A stretch of 64,000 nucleotides of DNA. Origin: Nonomuraea dietziae. Lineage in GTDB: Bacteria; Actinomycetota; Actinomycetes; Streptosporangiales; Streptosporangiaceae. The stretch lies in contig NZ_JACIBV010000001.1 of assembly GCF_014195505.1 (NCBI RefSeq), forward strand, positions 5,766,001 through 5,830,000. The letters run 5' to 3'. Position numbers and translations under genes: made by a program. Position 1 is the first letter of the stretch. The number at the start of each line of letters is the position of its first letter. This document shows positions 49,387 to 58,939 of the stretch, one piece after another. Below the pieces are notes generated by a model. It was not told the origin of the DNA. It saw nothing but the letters and a program-made list of their open reading frames with translations, and made no database searches.

Positions 49387-50228
49387 CAGGCAGAGCGGCC
49401 CCGCTGCTGGGCAGGTTCCGCGCCGGGTACGTGGCCCCTTCGGTGCTGCTGGTGGCGGGGCTGCTCTACGCGCCCTTCGTGTGGACGGCCTACCTCAGCC
49501 TCACCCGCTACGACGGCCTGATCCCGCCCGAGTGGGTCGGGTTCGAGAACTTCGTCAAGCTGCTCGACGACCCCGCGCTGCTCACCGCGATCCGCAACAC
49601 GCTCATGTGGGTGGCGGGCACGATGCTGCTGCCCGTCGGGCTCGGGCTGCTGGTGGCGGTGCTGTCCTACGACATCAGGGGCGGCGCGTGGTTCCGCGTG
49701 CCGTTCATGCTGCCCTACGCGCTCAGCGGGGCGGGGCTCGGCCTGGTCTGGAGCCCGATCCTGTCCCACGACGGCATCGCCAACAAGCTGCTCGGCGTCG
49801 ACACCGCCTTCCTGCAGGAGGCGCCGCACAACACGATCGCGATGCTGCTGGTCTGGACGTGGCAGCAGCTCGGCGTCAACACGCTGCTGTTCGCGGTCGG
49901 CCTCCAGTCGATCCCCAAGGAGCCGATCGAGGCGGCGCGGCTCGACGGGGCGTCGGGATGGCGGCTCTTCCGCCACGTCATCTGGCCGCTGATGGCGCCG
50001 CTCACCGCGGTCGTGGTGGGTCTCGCGCTGGTGGCGAGCCTGAAGAGCTTCGACATCGTGTGGGTGATGACGCAGGGAGGCCCAGGCCGCAACTCCGAGA
50101 CGCTGGCCGTGACCATGTACCGCGACACCTTCGTGGCCAGTGAGTACGGCTACGGCTCGGCCGTCGCGGTGATGCTCACCGTCGTCACGGGGCTCGCCTC
50201 CTACCTCTACCTGAGGGGGCGCAAGTGA
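49383..50228 (+). CDS. ABC sugar transporter permease (MalF-type)
   Basis: 281 residues with six helices and the EAA loop EAARLDGASGWRLFRHVIWP for contact with the ATPase. GTG 49383 overlaps the binding-protein stop. No ATPase gene is in the locus; in actinobacteria a shared MsiK-type ATPase often serves such importers. Confidence 0.93.
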   Translation: MTGRAAPLLGRFRAGYVAPSVLLVAGLLYAPFVWTAYLSLTRYDGLIPPEWVGFENFVKLLDDPALLTAIRNTLMWVAGTMLLPVGLGLLVAVLSYDIRGGAWFRVPFMLPYALSGAGLGLVWSPILSHDGIANKLLGVDTAFLQEAPHNTIAMLLVWTWQQLGVNTLLFAVGLQSIPKEPIEAARLDGASGWRLFRHVIWPLMAPLTAVVVGLALVASLKSFDIVWVMTQGGPGRNSETLAVTMYRDTFVASEYGYGSAVAVMLTVVTGLASYLYLRGRK

Positions 50229-51037
50229 TCAGAAGGGCCTTCCTCGTGGTGCTCGGGCTGATCTGGCTCGGCCCCACCTACCTGCTGCTCGTCAACGCCT
50301 CGCGGCCGCCCGACAGCTACGACTCCTCCAGAGCCTGGATCCCCTCGCCCGACATGGCGCTGTTCACCAACTTCGCCCAGGCGTGGGAGTCGGCCAACCT
50401 CCAGGAGAGCCTGGCCAGCACGGCGCTCTACAGCGTCGTCTCGCCCGCGCTCGGCGTGCTGATCGGCGCGATGGCCGGGTACACGATCGTGGTGCTGCGC
50501 CTGCGGTACGGCTTCTGGTGGTTCATGCTGCTGTTCGGCGGCACGATCTTCCCCTCGCAGATGCTCCTGGTGCCACTGTTCGTCGGTTTCAGCGACGCGG
50601 GCCTGTACGACTCCAGGGTCGGCATGATCCTCGTCTACACCGCGATCAGCGTGCCGCTGTCGGCCTTCGTGCTGCGCAACTTCTTCACCGGAGTCGCCTT
50701 CTCGATCTTCGAGGCGGCCAGGATGGACGGCGCCTCCACCTTCCGCATCTTCTGGCGCGTCTACCTGCCGCTGGCCACCAGCGCGCTGGCGGCGGTCTTC
50801 ATCCTCAATTTCACCTTCATCTGGAACGACCTGCTCTTCGGCCTGACGTTGACCCAGACCGCCGAGGTACGGCCGGTGATGACCGCGCTGGCCGGTCTGG
50901 TGACCGACGTCTACGCGGGCACGCCGGTGCCCGTCGGACTGGCCGCGGGGCTGGTCGTGTCACTGCCCACGGTGGTGCTGTTCGTGGCCACCCAGCGGAT
51001 GTTCGCCCGTGGACTCGCCCTAGGAGGACTTTCATGA
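50225..51037 (+). CDS. ABC sugar transporter permease (MalG-type)
   Basis: 270 residues, six helices, EAA loop EAARMDGASTFRIFWRVYLP. The first 60 residues hold one helix and an outer loop typical of MalG-type proteins. It overlaps the neighbouring genes by four bases on each side (ATGA), so the importer and the mannosidase are translated together. Confidence 0.93.
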   Translation: MIRRAFLVVLGLIWLGPTYLLLVNASRPPDSYDSSRAWIPSPDMALFTNFAQAWESANLQESLASTALYSVVSPALGVLIGAMAGYTIVVLRLRYGFWWFMLLFGGTIFPSQMLLVPLFVGFSDAGLYDSRVGMILVYTAISVPLSAFVLRNFFTGVAFSIFEAARMDGASTFRIFWRVYLPLATSALAAVFILNFTFIWNDLLFGLTLTQTAEVRPVMTALAGLVTDVYAGTPVPVGLAAGLVVSLPTVVLFVATQRMFARGLALGGLS

Positions 51038-54006
51038 CGAGTCGGCTGCTGCAGCCGAGCCTTGGTTCCCCCGACTACGACGGCATACGGCAGGCGCTGC
51101 GCGAGGACACCTCCACCCCGGTGATCTCCGTCAGGGGCCTGGAGGCGAGGGCCTCCGTGCTGCCGTTGATCACGCACGACGGGCGCCAGGCGGTCAGGGT
51201 CTCGGTGACAGGCCTGGTGCCGGCCCGCATGGAACACGAGCTGGCAGGCGTCGACAGGGCCGAGGGCGCGGACGTGACCCTGCTCGTGCCCGAGGTGTCG
51301 CAGCCGACCGACTTCACCCTGCGGCTGAGCGACGGCGAGGGGCTGATCGGCGAGGCGACGATCACGGTCACGCCCCAGCGCCACTGGGACGTCTTCGTCG
51401 TGCACCACTCCCATCTGGACATCGGCTACACCGACCCTCAGGGCACCGTGCTGCGTCACCATCTCGACTATCTGGACGCGGCACTGCGGTTGACGGGGGA
51501 GAGCGAGGACTGGCCCGACGACGCCAAGTTCCGCTGGACTGTCGAGTCGTCGATGCCGGCGCTGCGCTGGCTGGCCGCACGCCCCCGCGACCTGGTGGAG
51601 GCGTTCAAGGAGCGGGTGCGCGAAGGGCTGATCGAGGTCACCGCGCTGCCGTTCCAGTTGCACACCGAGGCGTGCTCGACGGAGGAGCTCTACCGCCAGC
51701 TGCGCTTCACCGAGGAGCTGCCGACCCGCTCGGCGATGCACACCGACGTGCCAGGCGCGGTCGTCGGGCTGGTCGACGCGCTGAACGCGGCCGGCGTGCG
51801 CTACCTCGCGGCGGCGCACAACTGGGCGGGGCGGTCGGTGCCGTACCTGCACGGCGGCGACAAGCTGACGCGGCCCTTCAGGTGGCGCGCCCCCAGCGGC
51901 AACGAGCTGCTGGTGTGGTTCACCGACACGCCGCACGGCATGGCCTACATGGAGGGCAACACGGTCGGCCTCGCCGACTCCTTCGAGCTGGCCGACGACC
52001 TGCTGCCGCGCTACCTGTCCGCCCTCGCGGGCAGGGGCTACCCGTACGGTCCCGGCACCTTCGGCTGGCAGGGGCCCGACGCCGACAGGGCGCCCTACGA
52101 GCTCGACGCCCTGCACCTGCGGGTCCAGGGAGCGCACGCCGACAACGCCGGGCCCTCGATCGTCCCCGCCTCGATCGTGCGCGAGTGGAACACCAGATGG
52201 GCCTTCCCCCGGCTGCGCTCGGCGATCAACAGCGACTTCTTCGCGCACGTCGAGGAGCGTTACCACGACCGCCTCGCCGTACACGAGGGTGACTGGACCG
52301 ACTGGTGGGCCGACGGGCTCGGGTCGGGAGCGCGCCCGCTCGGCTACGTACGGCGGGCGCAGAGCGCGCTGCGCGCCGCCGAGACCCTCCACACGCTGGC
52401 GGGCGCCGACGCCACCGAGCAGATCGACCTGGCCTACGACAAGGTGGCGCTGTTCAACGAGCACACCTGGGGCGCGGCCAACCCGTGGGAGGACGCCGAG
52501 GAGGCGGGCGACTCCGGCGGGCTGCAGTGGACGCGCAAGTCGGCGGGCGCCTACGACGCGCAGGACGACTCGGCCGACCTGCTGCAGGCGGGCATGCGCA
52601 GGTTCGGGCGGCGGTTCGGCGGCACCGGGTTCGTGGTCGTCAACCCCGGCACCCAGCGCAGGACCGACGTGGTGCGGGCCTTCCTGCCGCGGGACATCGT
52701 GCCGCTGGAGCAGCCGATCGCGCTGGTGGACGAGCGGACGGGCGAGCGGATCGCGCACCACGAGGAGGTCGTGCACCCCGTCGACTGGCCGACGCGCCCG
52801 ATCGGCCGGCACGTCAGCGCGGTCGTCAGGGATCTTCCCGGGTACGGCTACGCGTTCGTGTCGATCCAGCAGGGCGACGCCGTCGAGACGCAGGAGATCG
52901 ACGAGACGATCGAGAACGAGTTCTACCGGGTGAGCTACGACGTCCGCGAGGGCTACATCCGCTCGATCTTCGACAAGGTGGCGGGCAGGGAGCTGGTCAA
53001 CGCCGACGCCGCGGCCGGCTTCGGGCAGTACGTCTACGACCGCTACGCCACGGCCCCCCACTTCAACCACATGTCGGGCCATGTCGGCGCGCACGACAGG
53101 ACACTGCTCGGGGACAGGGCGATCGGCCGCCACGCGGCGGTCGTCAAGGCCGAGCGCACCGCGATCGGCGAGAAGCTGGTCGTGGAGCTGCAGGCCAAGG
53201 GCGCCGACTGGGTGCGCACGACCATCGAGCTGCACGCGGGCGTGCCCAGGCTCGACCTGACCTACCAGCTGGCCAAGCAGGGCACGCCCGCCAAGGAGGC
53301 GGTCTTCGTGGCCTTCCCCTTCGCCAGTGAGGGCCCGCCCTCGGCGTGGGAGCTGACCGGCGGCGTCGGAGGAGGCCCGAGCGTGCCGGGCTCGGCCGCC
53401 TACATGCTGCCGATCAGGCACTGGATCACCTTCGACGACCCCGGCCTGTCCATCGCGTGGGCCACGCTGGAGGCGCCGCTGGTGCAGCTCGGCACCATCC
53501 ACATGCCCTACGCGCCCTTCCCCGCCACGCTGGACGAGGAGCAGGCGACGATCTACTCCTGGGCGCTCAACAACATCTGGGACACCAACTTCCCCACACA
53601 GCAGCAGGGCGAGACGACCTTCCGCTACGCGGTGACCTCCTCCGCGGACGTGAAGGGCACGGCGCTGGGCGCGCTGGCCGCCTCGGGCCTCACCGACCCC
53701 TTCCTCGGCATCCTCGCCACAGGCGACGCCGCCCCCTCCAAGGAGGGCGTCTTCGTGACCGTGGACCATCCCGAGGTGCAGGTCACCTCGCTGGGCCGCT
53801 TCGACGAGGGCGTCGTGGTCAGGCTGCAGTCGTTCGCCGACGTGCCCGTGGAGGTCGAGGTGGGCCTGCGGGGGCTGCGGTCCGCGCAGGTGAGTCCGGG
53901 CCTGGCGCGGGGAAGGAGGCCGCTGGAGGTCAGTGCGGAGAAGGTCAGGGTACGGCTGCCCGCCTGCGGAGTGGCCGCCGTTTGGGGGACCTGTGAAGAT
54001 CGTTGA
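51034..54006 (+). CDS. Glycoside hydrolase family 38 alpha-mannosidase
   Basis: 990 residues, no signal peptide, so it works in the cytoplasm on imported sugars. The GH38 zinc site is visible: His127 and Asp129 in HHSHLDIGYTDP, His477 in FNEHTWGAANPWED; the likely nucleophile is Asp238 in AMHTDVPGAV. The N-terminal 110 residues form a beta domain, and the C-terminal half has the mannosidase beta-sandwich with NEFYRVSYD and GWAL/YSWALNNIWDTNFPTQ motifs. The family hydrolyses alpha-mannosides with retention, though some members act on other sugars. ATG 51034 follows AGGAGG-like sequence and overlaps the permease stop. Confidence 0.9.
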   Translation: MTSRLLQPSLGSPDYDGIRQALREDTSTPVISVRGLEARASVLPLITHDGRQAVRVSVTGLVPARMEHELAGVDRAEGADVTLLVPEVSQPTDFTLRLSDGEGLIGEATITVTPQRHWDVFVVHHSHLDIGYTDPQGTVLRHHLDYLDAALRLTGESEDWPDDAKFRWTVESSMPALRWLAARPRDLVEAFKERVREGLIEVTALPFQLHTEACSTEELYRQLRFTEELPTRSAMHTDVPGAVVGLVDALNAAGVRYLAAAHNWAGRSVPYLHGGDKLTRPFRWRAPSGNELLVWFTDTPHGMAYMEGNTVGLADSFELADDLLPRYLSALAGRGYPYGPGTFGWQGPDADRAPYELDALHLRVQGAHADNAGPSIVPASIVREWNTRWAFPRLRSAINSDFFAHVEERYHDRLAVHEGDWTDWWADGLGSGARPLGYVRRAQSALRAAETLHTLAGADATEQIDLAYDKVALFNEHTWGAANPWEDAEEAGDSGGLQWTRKSAGAYDAQDDSADLLQAGMRRFGRRFGGTGFVVVNPGTQRRTDVVRAFLPRDIVPLEQPIALVDERTGERIAHHEEVVHPVDWPTRPIGRHVSAVVRDLPGYGYAFVSIQQGDAVETQEIDETIENEFYRVSYDVREGYIRSIFDKVAGRELVNADAAAGFGQYVYDRYATAPHFNHMSGHVGAHDRTLLGDRAIGRHAAVVKAERTAIGEKLVVELQAKGADWVRTTIELHAGVPRLDLTYQLAKQGTPAKEAVFVAFPFASEGPPSAWELTGGVGGGPSVPGSAAYMLPIRHWITFDDPGLSIAWATLEAPLVQLGTIHMPYAPFPATLDEEQATIYSWALNNIWDTNFPTQQQGETTFRYAVTSSADVKGTALGALAASGLTDPFLGILATGDAAPSKEGVFVTVDHPEVQVTSLGRFDEGVVVRLQSFADVPVEVEVGLRGLRSAQVSPGLARGRRPLEVSAEKVRVRLPACGVAAVWGTCEDR

Positions 54007-55213
54007 CATCCGGGCCACGACGGTCGCCGTTCCCCTGGAAGCGCCGCTGAGACACAGCAACGGCGCCCACTGGGGCCGCTTCGTCAGGACGATCGTCGAG
54101 GTCGAGGCCGACAACGGCCTGGTCGGGCTCGGCGAGATGGGCGGCGGGGGCGAGAGCGCGGAGGCGGCATTCCGGGCGCTCCTGCCGTACCTGGCGGGGC
54201 ACGACCCGTTCCAGCTGGAGGCGCTCCGCTTCAAGATCGCCAATCCGACGGCGTCGCTCTACAACAACCGCACCCAGCTGCTCGCGGCCCTCGAGTTCGC
54301 CTGCCTCGACCTCATGGGCCAGCACCTCGACGTGCCCGTCCACGACCTGCTGGGCGGGAAGCTGCGCGAGCAGGTGCCGTTCGCCTCCTACCTGTTCTTC
54401 CGCTACGAGGGCGAGGGCTTCGCCGAGGTGCGCACGCCCGACCAGCTCGTCGAACACGCCAGACGGCTGAAACGGGAGCACGGGTTCACCGTCCACAAGC
54501 TCAAGGGCGGGGTGTTCCCTCCCGACTACGAGCTGGAGTGCTACCGGGCGCTGGCGGCCGCCTTCCCCGGCGATCGGCTGCGCTACGACCCCAACGCGGT
54601 GCTGTCCATGGCCGAGGGCCTGCGCTTCGGCCGCGCGATCGAGGGCCTGGACAACGACTACCTCGAGGACCCCGTCTTCGGGCTGGAGGGGCTGCGTCTG
54701 GTCCGCGAGCAGGTCAGGGTTCCGCTGGCGACCAACACCGTCGTGGTGAACTTCGAGCAGCTCGCCTCCAACGTGCTGCGCCGCTCGGCGGACGTCGTGC
54801 TGCTCGACACCACCTTCTGGGGCGGCATCAGGCCCTGCATCAAGGCGGCGGGGGTGTGCGAGACCTTCCAGCTGGGCGTGGCGGTGCACTCCTCGGGCGA
54901 GCTGGGGATCCAGCTGGCGACGATGCTGCACCTGGGCGCGGTGCTGCCCAACCTCACCTACGCCGCCGACGCCCACTACCACCAGCTGCGCGACGACGTC
55001 ATCGTGGGAGGGAAGCTGGCCTACCACGAAGGACGCATCGCCGTACCCGAAGGGCCGGGGCTCGGGGTGCGGCTGGACAGGGAGCGGCTGGCCCGCTACG
55101 CCGAGCTCTACAAGGAGCTCGGCGGCTACCCCTACGACCGCGACCCTGGCAGGCCGGGCTGGTACGCCCAGGTGCCGAACGAGCGCTTCGCCGACCCCTA
55201 CGCGGCGCCGTGA
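53993..55213 (+). CDS. Enolase-superfamily sugar acid dehydratase (glucarate dehydratase-like)
   Basis: 406 residues. The capping domain begins KIVDIRATTVAVPL; the barrel shows the KxK-type base in TVHKLKGG, metal ligands in RYDPNAVLS and LEDPVFG, ATNTVVVN, DTTFWGGI and the His of AVHSSGELG. This set fits the mandelate racemase / glucarate dehydratase subgroup, which removes water from aldonic or aldaric acids. The real substrate is unknown; with a mannosidase, an SDR and a mutarotase-like protein next door, mannonate or a related acid is a candidate. GTG 53993 overlaps the mannosidase end by 14 bases. Confidence 0.88.
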   Translation: MKIVDIRATTVAVPLEAPLRHSNGAHWGRFVRTIVEVEADNGLVGLGEMGGGGESAEAAFRALLPYLAGHDPFQLEALRFKIANPTASLYNNRTQLLAALEFACLDLMGQHLDVPVHDLLGGKLREQVPFASYLFFRYEGEGFAEVRTPDQLVEHARRLKREHGFTVHKLKGGVFPPDYELECYRALAAAFPGDRLRYDPNAVLSMAEGLRFGRAIEGLDNDYLEDPVFGLEGLRLVREQVRVPLATNTVVVNFEQLASNVLRRSADVVLLDTTFWGGIRPCIKAAGVCETFQLGVAVHSSGELGIQLATMLHLGAVLPNLTYAADAHYHQLRDDVIVGGKLAYHEGRIAVPEGPGLGVRLDRERLARYAELYKELGGYPYDRDPGRPGWYAQVPNERFADPYAAP

Positions 55214-55214
55214 C

Positions 55215-55979
55215 CTAGTCGGGCAGGGCGGCGGGGTTGCGAGCGAGCAGGCCGCCGTCCACCCGGTGCTCGGCGCCCGTGATGAACGACGAGCGCGGCC
55301 CGGCGAGGAAGGCGACCAGCTCGGCGACCTCCTCGGGCCTCGCCACCCGCCCGAGCGGATGCGTGCGGCCCCACTGCGCGACCTGCTCCTCCTGCGACAG
55401 CGACCCTCGCCACAGGTCGGCCGCCCACCGCAGCATCGGGGTGTCCACCGAGCCGGGGCAGACCACGTTCACCCTGATGCCCTCATGGGCGTGGTCGAGC
55501 GCCATCGCCCTGGTCAGGCCGTTCAGCGCGGCCTTGCTCGCGGTGTAGGCGGCCACCCTGGTCTGCGAGGCGAACGCCTGCACCGACGACATCAGCACGA
55601 TCGACCCGCCGCCCCTCCTGCGCAGCGCGGGCACGGCCGCCTTGCAGGTCAGGAAGACGCCCTTGAGGTTGATGTCGAGCACCTCGTCCCACACCTCGAC
55701 GGGGGTGTCCTCCACGGTGCCGTAGCGCTGGACGCCCGCGCAGGTCACCACGATGTCGAGCCCGCCGTGCCGGGTCTCGGCCAGGTCGACCAGCTCGCGC
55801 ATCCGCCCCTCGTCGCGCACGTCGGCCGCCACCTCGGTGACGCCCGGCGCGCCGTCCCCCGCCTCCAGGCCGCAGGCGATCACCGAGGCGCCGCCCGCGG
55901 CCAGCCGCTGGGCCACCGCCTTGCCGATGCCCAGCGTTCCGCCGGTCACCAGGGCCACCTTGCCCTCGAACTCGCTCAC
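55215..55979 (-). CDS. SDR family sugar or polyol dehydrogenase
   Basis: 254 residues of a classical SDR: VTGGTLGIGKAV for NAD(P), the NAG-equivalent CAGVQRYG, Ser in IVLMSSVQAFAS and the catalytic YTASKAALN. Good candidates for its role are oxidation of a free aldose to its lactone, which would supply the dehydratase encoded next door. It converges with the dehydratase gene with one base between the stops. Start GTG 55979 overlaps the next upstream gene by four bases. Confidence 0.9.
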   Translation of the reverse strand: MSEFEGKVALVTGGTLGIGKAVAQRLAAGGASVIACGLEAGDGAPGVTEVAADVRDEGRMRELVDLAETRHGGLDIVVTCAGVQRYGTVEDTPVEVWDEVLDINLKGVFLTCKAAVPALRRRGGGSIVLMSSVQAFASQTRVAAYTASKAALNGLTRAMALDHAHEGIRVNVVCPGSVDTPMLRWAADLWRGSLSQEEQVAQWGRTHPLGRVARPEEVAELVAFLAGPRSSFITGAEHRVDGGLLARNPAALPD

Positions 55980-56926
55980 GCGATCACCTCCACACGCAGT
56001 CGCGAGGTCCTCGACTGTGCGGGGCCGAGGAGCATCGCCGTCCCGTTGTCCACCGCGGCGGACAGCCCGTCCGTCGGCATGCTGGAGAACGGCTCCAGCC
56101 CCACCACGTAGGCCGCGCCCCACCACGGCCAGTCCGTCGAGGCGCCGAGCTCCTGCCACAGCCACAGGTAGGGCATGACCTCAGCGTCCCACTCCACGCG
56201 CAGCCCGACCTGCGACGCCACCTCGTACCAGCCGGTGTCGAAGCCGGTCAGGTAGACGATCTCGCTCGGCGAGCCTGGCGGCGGCACCGTGAACAGCTCC
56301 TCGGCCCGCCGCCCCCGCGGATCTATGGACGTGGCGTGCGGGATCACGCGCACCCCCTCGGGCACCCTGATCCGCGCGCCCGGCCGCAGGAACGGCCTGC
56401 CGAAGGCGAGATGGTGGCCCCACATCGCGTGCAGCGCCACCGGCGCCTCGTTCGTGACCCGCCCCTCGACCTCCAGAGCGGCCGTTCCCGAGGCGAGCCT
56501 GAACGTCTTCTCCACCCGGTACGGCAGGCGCCGCGTGCGCACCGCCAGCCGTACCGCGACCTCGCGGGCCGTGTCGGTCAGCACCTCGACCGACCACGGC
56601 AACCCCGCGACCTCACCGTGCTGGGCCAGCCTGGCGCCCCTGTAGACACTGGGGGCGCCGCCGTTGGGGAAGACCTCCTGCCAGCCGCCCTCGTAGTGGT
56701 CGACGAAGGCGCCCACGTCGTCGGCCGCCTGCGGGGGCAGCGGCCTGCGCAGCCCCTGGGGCGACAGCCACACCAGGTCGGTGTCGGACGGCTTGTGCAG
56801 GAACTCCACGACGTCGCCGCCCTTGTCGGCCAGCACGGTCACGCGCAGGCGCTCGTTCTCCAGCACGAGCGCGCGCATGCCCTCGATCGTGATCTCCCGC
56901 AGCCTGGCGGCCCAGTTGCGCCTCAC
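55976..56926 (-). CDS. DUF4432 / aldose 1-epimerase-like protein
   Basis: 316 residues with the galactose-mutarotase sandwich: LRVTVLADKGGDVVEFLHKP at the start, MWGHHLAFGRPFL in the middle with the His pair, and YVVGLEPFSSMPTDGL near the end. DUF4432-type proteins are thought to handle sugar anomers or sugar-acid lactones. There is no signal peptide. It overlaps both neighbours by four bases, so the three minus-strand genes form one operon. Confidence 0.85.
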   Translation of the reverse strand: MRRNWAARLREITIEGMRALVLENERLRVTVLADKGGDVVEFLHKPSDTDLVWLSPQGLRRPLPPQAADDVGAFVDHYEGGWQEVFPNGGAPSVYRGARLAQHGEVAGLPWSVEVLTDTAREVAVRLAVRTRRLPYRVEKTFRLASGTAALEVEGRVTNEAPVALHAMWGHHLAFGRPFLRPGARIRVPEGVRVIPHATSIDPRGRRAEELFTVPPPGSPSEIVYLTGFDTGWYEVASQVGLRVEWDAEVMPYLWLWQELGASTDWPWWGAAYVVGLEPFSSMPTDGLSAAVDNGTAMLLGPAQSRTSRLRVEVIA

Positions 56927-58029
56927 TCGAAGGCCAGGTCCAGGAAGCGTGGCCGGTAGATCGTCACATCGCGGTAGTGGTCGGTGTTGACGAAGCTGTT
57001 GACGTTGTAGGAGACGACCAGCCCCGGCCCGGCGATCTCCGGGTGCGCGTGGGCGTTGTAGGTGAAGATGTTCCCGCCGGTCTCCGGGGTCGTGTAGACC
57101 GTGGTCTTGTTGCTGAAGGGCCCGTACGGCGTGCAGCTCGTGTAGGCGACGATCTTGGAGCTCAGGATCTCGGTCGTGTCATGGGTGATCAGGACGTATC
57201 CGCCCTTGACGCGGCTGACCGAGTACTCGTTGGCCACGCCGTCCATCAGCCGCGCGGAGTCGGCCTGGTCGGCCGACCAGGTGCCGTCGGCCTTCAGATA
57301 CTCCCAGCGGCCGAGCAGGCTGGCGCCGCGCACCCTGGCCAGGTGCATGTACTTGGTCCCGCCGAGGTCCTCCACGCCATAGACGTAGGTGTGGCGGCCG
57401 TCCCTGTGGATGCCGGAGGCCCACGCCACCTTGTGGCCCGAGGGCAGGTCGTGCACGCTGATCGGCCGGTCGAGCCGTCCTGGGGCGAAGCGGGCGACCA
57501 CGTTGCGGTGCCAGCGCCAGTCCCACGCCCCGGTGCCGTAGCGCTCGTACTCCTGGTAGGTCACCTCGACGATGCCGCCCGCGACGGTCGCGTCACCGGC
57601 CCAGTACCAGTGGTCCTTGTCGCGTGGCGGCATCACGGCCTTGGGGTTCTCGGACGTGCCGCCGTAGATGGTGGACAGCCTGCCGTCCTTCTCGACGGCG
57701 AAGGTGTTGTTGAGGAAGACGGTCGTGCCGCCCTCCTCCCTGACCGGCGGGCGTGAGCCGTCCGGGTTGACATGGCCGAGGAAGGTGTCGGAGAAGATCC
57801 ACAGCTCTTTGCCGCCGGGGAGCCTCACGGAGTAGGTGCCGTCCGCGCCGGTCCAGTCGTCGGTGCGGCTGTTGTCGTTGCCCTGGTCGGTGAACAGGGC
57901 GCTCAGCCTGGCATCGGTGGTGGTGGCGCGGAAGGTGGGAAGGTCGCAGGTGGTGGTGGTCGCGCCGGCCGCTTGGGGAGCGACCAGGGAGACGAGGACG
58001 AGGAGGAAGGAGAGCAGGAGACGCCGCAT
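56923..58029 (-). CDS. Secreted DUF5005/DUF4185-like beta-propeller protein
   Basis: 368 residues with a Sec signal (MRRLLLSFLLVLVSLVAPQA). The body has repeated blade motifs: DGTYSVRLPGGKELWIFSDT, DHWYWAGDATV, YVYGVEDLGGTKYMHLARV and KGGYVLITHD. This resembles DUF4185/DUF5005 proteins, related to five-bladed glycosidases such as GH43 and GH32. It could release or recognise the sugars taken up by the importer. It leads the minus-strand operon, 35 bp downstream of operator site 2. Confidence 0.8.
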   Translation of the reverse strand: MRRLLLSFLLVLVSLVAPQAAGATTTTCDLPTFRATTTDARLSALFTDQGNDNSRTDDWTGADGTYSVRLPGGKELWIFSDTFLGHVNPDGSRPPVREEGGTTVFLNNTFAVEKDGRLSTIYGGTSENPKAVMPPRDKDHWYWAGDATVAGGIVEVTYQEYERYGTGAWDWRWHRNVVARFAPGRLDRPISVHDLPSGHKVAWASGIHRDGRHTYVYGVEDLGGTKYMHLARVRGASLLGRWEYLKADGTWSADQADSARLMDGVANEYSVSRVKGGYVLITHDTTEILSSKIVAYTSCTPYGPFSNKTTVYTTPETGGNIFTYNAHAHPEIAGPGLVVSYNVNSFVNTDHYRDVTIYRPRFLDLAFE

Positions 58030-58064
58030 CGCAGCCCCTTATCGGCTGGGGGATCTGCTAATAG

Positions 58065-58079
58065 TTCTAGTCATCAGAT
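58065..58079. promoter_or_regulatory. Operator-like palindrome matching the GntR site (site 2)
   Basis: TTCTAGTCATCAGAT matches the palindrome at 47451-47465 in 12 of 15 positions and keeps the TCTARTCATYAGA core. It is 35 bp upstream of the DUF5005-like gene, where a promoter should lie. Confidence 0.6.
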
Positions 58080-58166
58080 CACTTGCTGTCCAGAAGTTCG
58101 GGCAAAGACCTACTTCGCGCTGTGCGGACTTTCCGGTTATCCAGGGGTTTCTGGTGAAATACCGCA

Positions 58167-58928
58167 ATGCCTCTGCTCGCGCTCGTGCTGTCTGCGCTGC
58201 CGGGACTCGCCGAGGTCCTCTCGTTTCCCTCGCAGGAGAGCTTCGGCTGGTTCGCCTACGCGCCCAGGCCCGCGCTCGCGTCCCTGGCTGCCACACCGTG
58301 GCTGCCGTTCGTCCTCTGCGGGCTGACGCTGTGGGCGCCCCGGGTGCTGGGCCCCGTCGGGGTGGCGGCCACCTGCGCGACGCTCGCGGTGGGGACGCTG
58401 GTGACCGGCGAAGGAACGTGGTTCTCCATCACCTGCCACGTGGCCGTCCTGGCGATCCTGGCGCTGGTGTGGCGGCGTGGCTACCGTGGGGAGCGGCCCG
58501 CGCTGTTCACCGGCCTCGCCTGGGCGGTCGCGGTCATCGCCACGGCGTGGGATCCGCTGGAACGCCTGGTCCACACCCTCTCCTGGGAGTGGGAGCGCGA
58601 GGCGGGCCGCTCTCTGGAGGTCGTCTACCGGGACCCGGCCTTCGTGTTCGACCCCGGGCTTCTCTGGGCGATGCTCGTCGCCGTGTTCGTGACCGCGGCC
58701 CACCTCACCGGTCGTCGCCTCGTGGCCCTCATGGCCGTCCCCCTGCCGGCGATCATGGCCGCTTCCTGCTGGCCCTCGTGGCAGGCCGTGCCGTACGGGG
58801 TCGCGGGGGTGGCCCTGCTGCTCGCCTATTGGCGTCCGGCCATCCCGCGAGAGGCGCCGCCGCCGATGGTGGCGCTGGCGCTCGTCGGCGCGGTGGCGAC
58901 GCTCGTGATGGTCTACTTCGCCCCCTGA
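58167..58928 (+). CDS. Membrane protein of unknown function
   Basis: 253 residues with about seven hydrophobic segments. A loop between helices 4 and 5 reads WDPLERLVHTLSWEWEREAG. It starts without a signal-like charged end and I recognise no family. It is divergent from the secreted protein at 58029. ATG 58167 is the first sensible start. Confidence 0.6.
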   Translation: MPLLALVLSALPGLAEVLSFPSQESFGWFAYAPRPALASLAATPWLPFVLCGLTLWAPRVLGPVGVAATCATLAVGTLVTGEGTWFSITCHVAVLAILALVWRRGYRGERPALFTGLAWAVAVIATAWDPLERLVHTLSWEWEREAGRSLEVVYRDPAFVFDPGLLWAMLVAVFVTAAHLTGRRLVALMAVPLPAIMAASCWPSWQAVPYGVAGVALLLAYWRPAIPREAPPPMVALALVGAVATLVMVYFAP

Positions 58929-58939
58929 GGGCTGCCGCG

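Noticed and set aside
50911..54243. A 1110-codon antisense frame across the mannosidase gene
   Set aside because: High-GC shadow of the real gene: no family motif, His/Arg/Gly-rich text, and the opposite strand has a full GH38 protein.
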